A stretch of 64,000 nucleotides of DNA from AP-15 sp963712825 (lineage in GTDB: Bacteria > Pseudomonadota > Alphaproteobacteria > ATCC43930 > CGMCC-115725). The notes beneath the pieces were generated by a model, which saw only the letters and a list, made by a program, of their open reading frames with translations, was not told the DNA's origin and ran no database searches. Positions 62,201-64,000 of this stretch are shown here, piece after piece. Every line of letters begins with the position of its first letter. The stretch's first letter is position 1. The stretch spans positions 372,001 to 436,000 of the forward strand of contig CAVQJP010000024.1 of the NCBI GenBank assembly GCA_963712825.1. Direction: 5' to 3'. The position numbers and the translations under genes were made by a program.

Positions 62201-63904
62201 TCAGAACAGCCCGGTGATGAGCCCCTCAGCGTCGATGTCGATGTTGTTCGCCGCCGGCACCCGCGGCAGGCCGGGCAAGGTCATGATCTCGCCGCAGATC
62301 GCGACGACAAATTCGGCGCCGGCCGACAGCCGCACTTCGCGCACGCCGATGACATGGTCGCTCGGCGCGCCCTTGAGGTTCGGGTCGGTCGAAAAGCTGA
62401 ACTGGGTCTTGGCGACGCAGACCGGGAAATGGCCAAACCCCTGGTCGGTCAGCTGGGCGAACTGGTCGCGGGCCGCGGCGCCGACCTCGATGTCGCTGGC
62501 GCCGTAAATGCGCCGGGCGATCGTGCGCAGCTTTTCGACGAGCGGCATCTCATCCGGATACAGGGTACGGAACTCGGCCTTGCCGCTCTCGGCGAGTTCG
62601 ACGACGATGCGCGCCAATTCGGCCGCCCCGGCCCCGCCTTGCGCCCAGTGGTCGGCGATGACGCATCTGACGCCTTCGGCCGCGCACAGCTCCTGCAATC
62701 GGGCGTGCTCGCGCGCGGTGTCGGCGCTGAAGCGGTTGATCGACACGACCGCGGGCACGCCGAACTGGCGGATGTTGGCAAGGTGGCGCTGCAGGTTGGC
62801 AAAGCCCTTTTCGAGAGCCCCGACATTTTCCTCGCGCAGCGCGTTGAGGGCGACGCCGCCATGCATCTTCAACGCGCGCACGGTCGCCACCACAACCGCG
62901 GCATTGGGTGCAATACCGGCCTTGCGGCATTTGATGTCGAAGAATTTTTCGGCACCCAGATCGGCGCCGAAACCGGCTTCGGTGACGACGTAGTCGGCCA
63001 GCTTCATCGCCGAGGTCGTCGCGATGACCGAGTTGCAGCCATGGGCAATGTTGGCGAACGGGCCGCCATGGATAAAGACCGGGTTGTGCTCGATCGTCTG
63101 GACCAGGTTGGGTGCCAGCGCGTCCTTCAGCAGCACGGCCATCGACCCGGCGGCCTTGACGTCGGCGGCGGTGACCGGCTTGCGCTCGCGCGTCTGGCCG
63201 ACGACGATGTTGCCGAGCCGCCGCTTAAGATCTTGCAGATCGGTCGCAAGACAGAAGGTCGCCATGACCTGCGAGGCCGCGGTGATGTCGAAGCCGTCCT
63301 CGCGCGGGAACCCGTTCGCCACCCCGCCGAGCGAAGAGACGATCGAGCGCAACGCACGGTCGTTCATGTCGATGGCGCGGCGCCAGGTGACCCGGCGCGG
63401 GTCGAGACGCGGGTCGAGGCCCCAATAGACGTGGTTGTCGACCATCGTCGCCAAGAGGTTGTTGGCGGCGCCGATTGCGTGCAGGTCGCCGGTGAAGTGG
63501 AGGTTGATGTCCTCCATCGGCACGACCTGGGCATAGCCGCCGCCGGCGGCCCCGCCCTTGACGCCAAAGCACGGCCCAAGACTGGCCTCGCGCAGGCACA
63601 GCATCGCCTTTTTGCCGATCAGGTTCAGCGCGTCGCCGAGACCGACGGTTGTCGTCGTCTTGCCCTCGCCGGCCGGGGTCGGGGTGATCGCGGTGACGAG
63701 GATCAGCTTGGGGTTCGGCCGGTCGGGCAGCGAGCGGATGTAGTCGAGCGAAATCTTGGCCTTGGTCTTGCCGTAGGGCAGCACCGCCTCGTCGGGGATA
63801 CCGAGCTTTTCCGAGGCGATCTCGCCGATCGGCCGCATCTCGGCTTCCTGCGCGATCTCGATATTGGATTTCGGGTTTCTGTGTTGGTCTTCGCCGCGCG
63901 CCAC
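62201..63904 (-). CDS. fhs: Formate-tetrahydrofolate ligase
   Basis: The 567-residue enzyme joins formate to tetrahydrofolate using ATP, giving 10-formyl-THF for one-carbon metabolism. The ATP loop is TPTPAGEGKTTT (residues 74-85, K82). Other conserved parts are LREASLGPCFGVKGGAAGGG, DINLHFTGDLHAIGAANNLL, and FIHGGPFANIAHGCNS. The GTG at 63904 has GGGAG 7 bases upstream. It is convergent with the pqi operon. folD is not adjacent. Confidence 0.97.
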   Translation of the reverse strand: MARGEDQHRNPKSNIEIAQEAEMRPIGEIASEKLGIPDEAVLPYGKTKAKISLDYIRSLPDRPNPKLILVTAITPTPAGEGKTTTTVGLGDALNLIGKKAMLCLREASLGPCFGVKGGAAGGGYAQVVPMEDINLHFTGDLHAIGAANNLLATMVDNHVYWGLDPRLDPRRVTWRRAIDMNDRALRSIVSSLGGVANGFPREDGFDITAASQVMATFCLATDLQDLKRRLGNIVVGQTRERKPVTAADVKAAGSMAVLLKDALAPNLVQTIEHNPVFIHGGPFANIAHGCNSVIATTSAMKLADYVVTEAGFGADLGAEKFFDIKCRKAGIAPNAAVVVATVRALKMHGGVALNALREENVGALEKGFANLQRHLANIRQFGVPAVVSINRFSADTAREHARLQELCAAEGVRCVIADHWAQGGAGAAELARIVVELAESGKAEFRTLYPDEMPLVEKLRTIARRIYGASDIEVGAAARDQFAQLTDQGFGHFPVCVAKTQFSFSTDPNLKGAPSDHVIGVREVRLSAGAEFVVAICGEIMTLPGLPRVPAANNIDIDAEGLITGLF

Positions 63905-63938
63905 GCCGTTTCTCCCTCGAACAGAATGCCGCCGGGTC

Positions 63939-64000
63939 TTAGCCCCTTCGACCGGGCGGGCGCAACCGTTTGGGCCGCAGCGCCGGCCGGCGCGCGGTGC
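63939..64000 (-). CDS. Possible C-terminal end of a gene running off the right edge
   Basis: A minus-strand frame enters from the right edge and ends at a TAA (63939-63941) after RRPALRPKRLRPPGRRG. The basic, proline-rich tail could end a real protein upstream of fhs, but about 20 codons cannot establish this. Confidence 0.2.
   Translation of the reverse strand, partial: TARRPALRPKRLRPPGRRG

Overview
This is about 64 kb of GC-rich, densely packed bacterial chromosome. The flavour is alphaproteobacterial: thrC, an M16 peptidase gene and a GNAT gene lie in tandem, there is a PaoABC-type aldehyde oxidase and a pqi operon, GTG/TTG starts are common, and 4-bp ATGA/GTGA stop-start overlaps are frequent. 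I cannot fix the order or genus from sequence alone. I saw no rRNA, tRNA, CRISPR array, transposase or phage gene.

Layout. 1-3.5 kb: an MFS transporter/carboxymuconolactone decarboxylase pair, then a frameshifted secreted alpha/beta hydrolase gene lying between the intact decarboxylase and a decayed partial copy of it. 3.5-11 kb: a three-subunit molybdenum aldehyde/xanthine oxidase (paoABC-like), then a tightly spaced molybdopterin oxidoreductase, VWA protein and membrane J-domain protein. 11-17.4 kb: lipoprotein, DHA2-type MFS exporter, an ArsR-SRPBCC-DUF899 set, a second SRPBCC gene, a class III cyclase and a glutathione transferase. 17.6-22.4 kb: a fused CydDC-like double ABC exporter divergent from a LysR regulator. 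22.6-31.1 kb: the regulatory core of an exosortase (XrtA/PEP-CTERM) exopolysaccharide system: associated sugar transferase (frameshifted), prsK, prsR and prsT (frameshifted, with a 272-residue internal duplication). No exosortase gene or PEP-CTERM protein is in the window. 31.2-43 kb: housekeeping genes (thrC, M16 peptidase, GNAT, hemC, UvrD/PcrA helicase), a membrane protein of unknown function, a glutathione transferase, an LLM-class flavin oxidoreductase and a frameshifted 3-hydroxyisobutyrate dehydrogenase-type gene. 43-54 kb: RMD1/YagE-family protein, GH15 glucoamylase, AI-2E-family permease, Fsr-like MFS transporter, EcsC protein, D-2-hydroxyacid dehydrogenase, 3-mercaptopyruvate sulfurtransferase, GNAT and an outer-membrane barrel. 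54-64 kb: two small membrane proteins, an arylsulfatase, an SDR dehydrogenase, the pqiB-pqiC-pqiA operon and fhs.

The genes form several independent functional blocks and no single large island. The most coherent system is prsK-prsR-prsT with its sugar transferase: a sensor kinase and a sigma-54 activator predicted to control envelope or exopolysaccharide genes elsewhere. Four otherwise well-conserved genes carry five single-base frameshifts in total, which suggests either recent decay or uncorrected indels in the assembly. The most unusual non-coding signal is a 60-bp AT-rich, rare-codon stretch at the 3' end of the sugar transferase gene. It contains a hairpin followed by seven T residues, just before prsK. 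Two families of palindromic intergenic repeats are each present twice.
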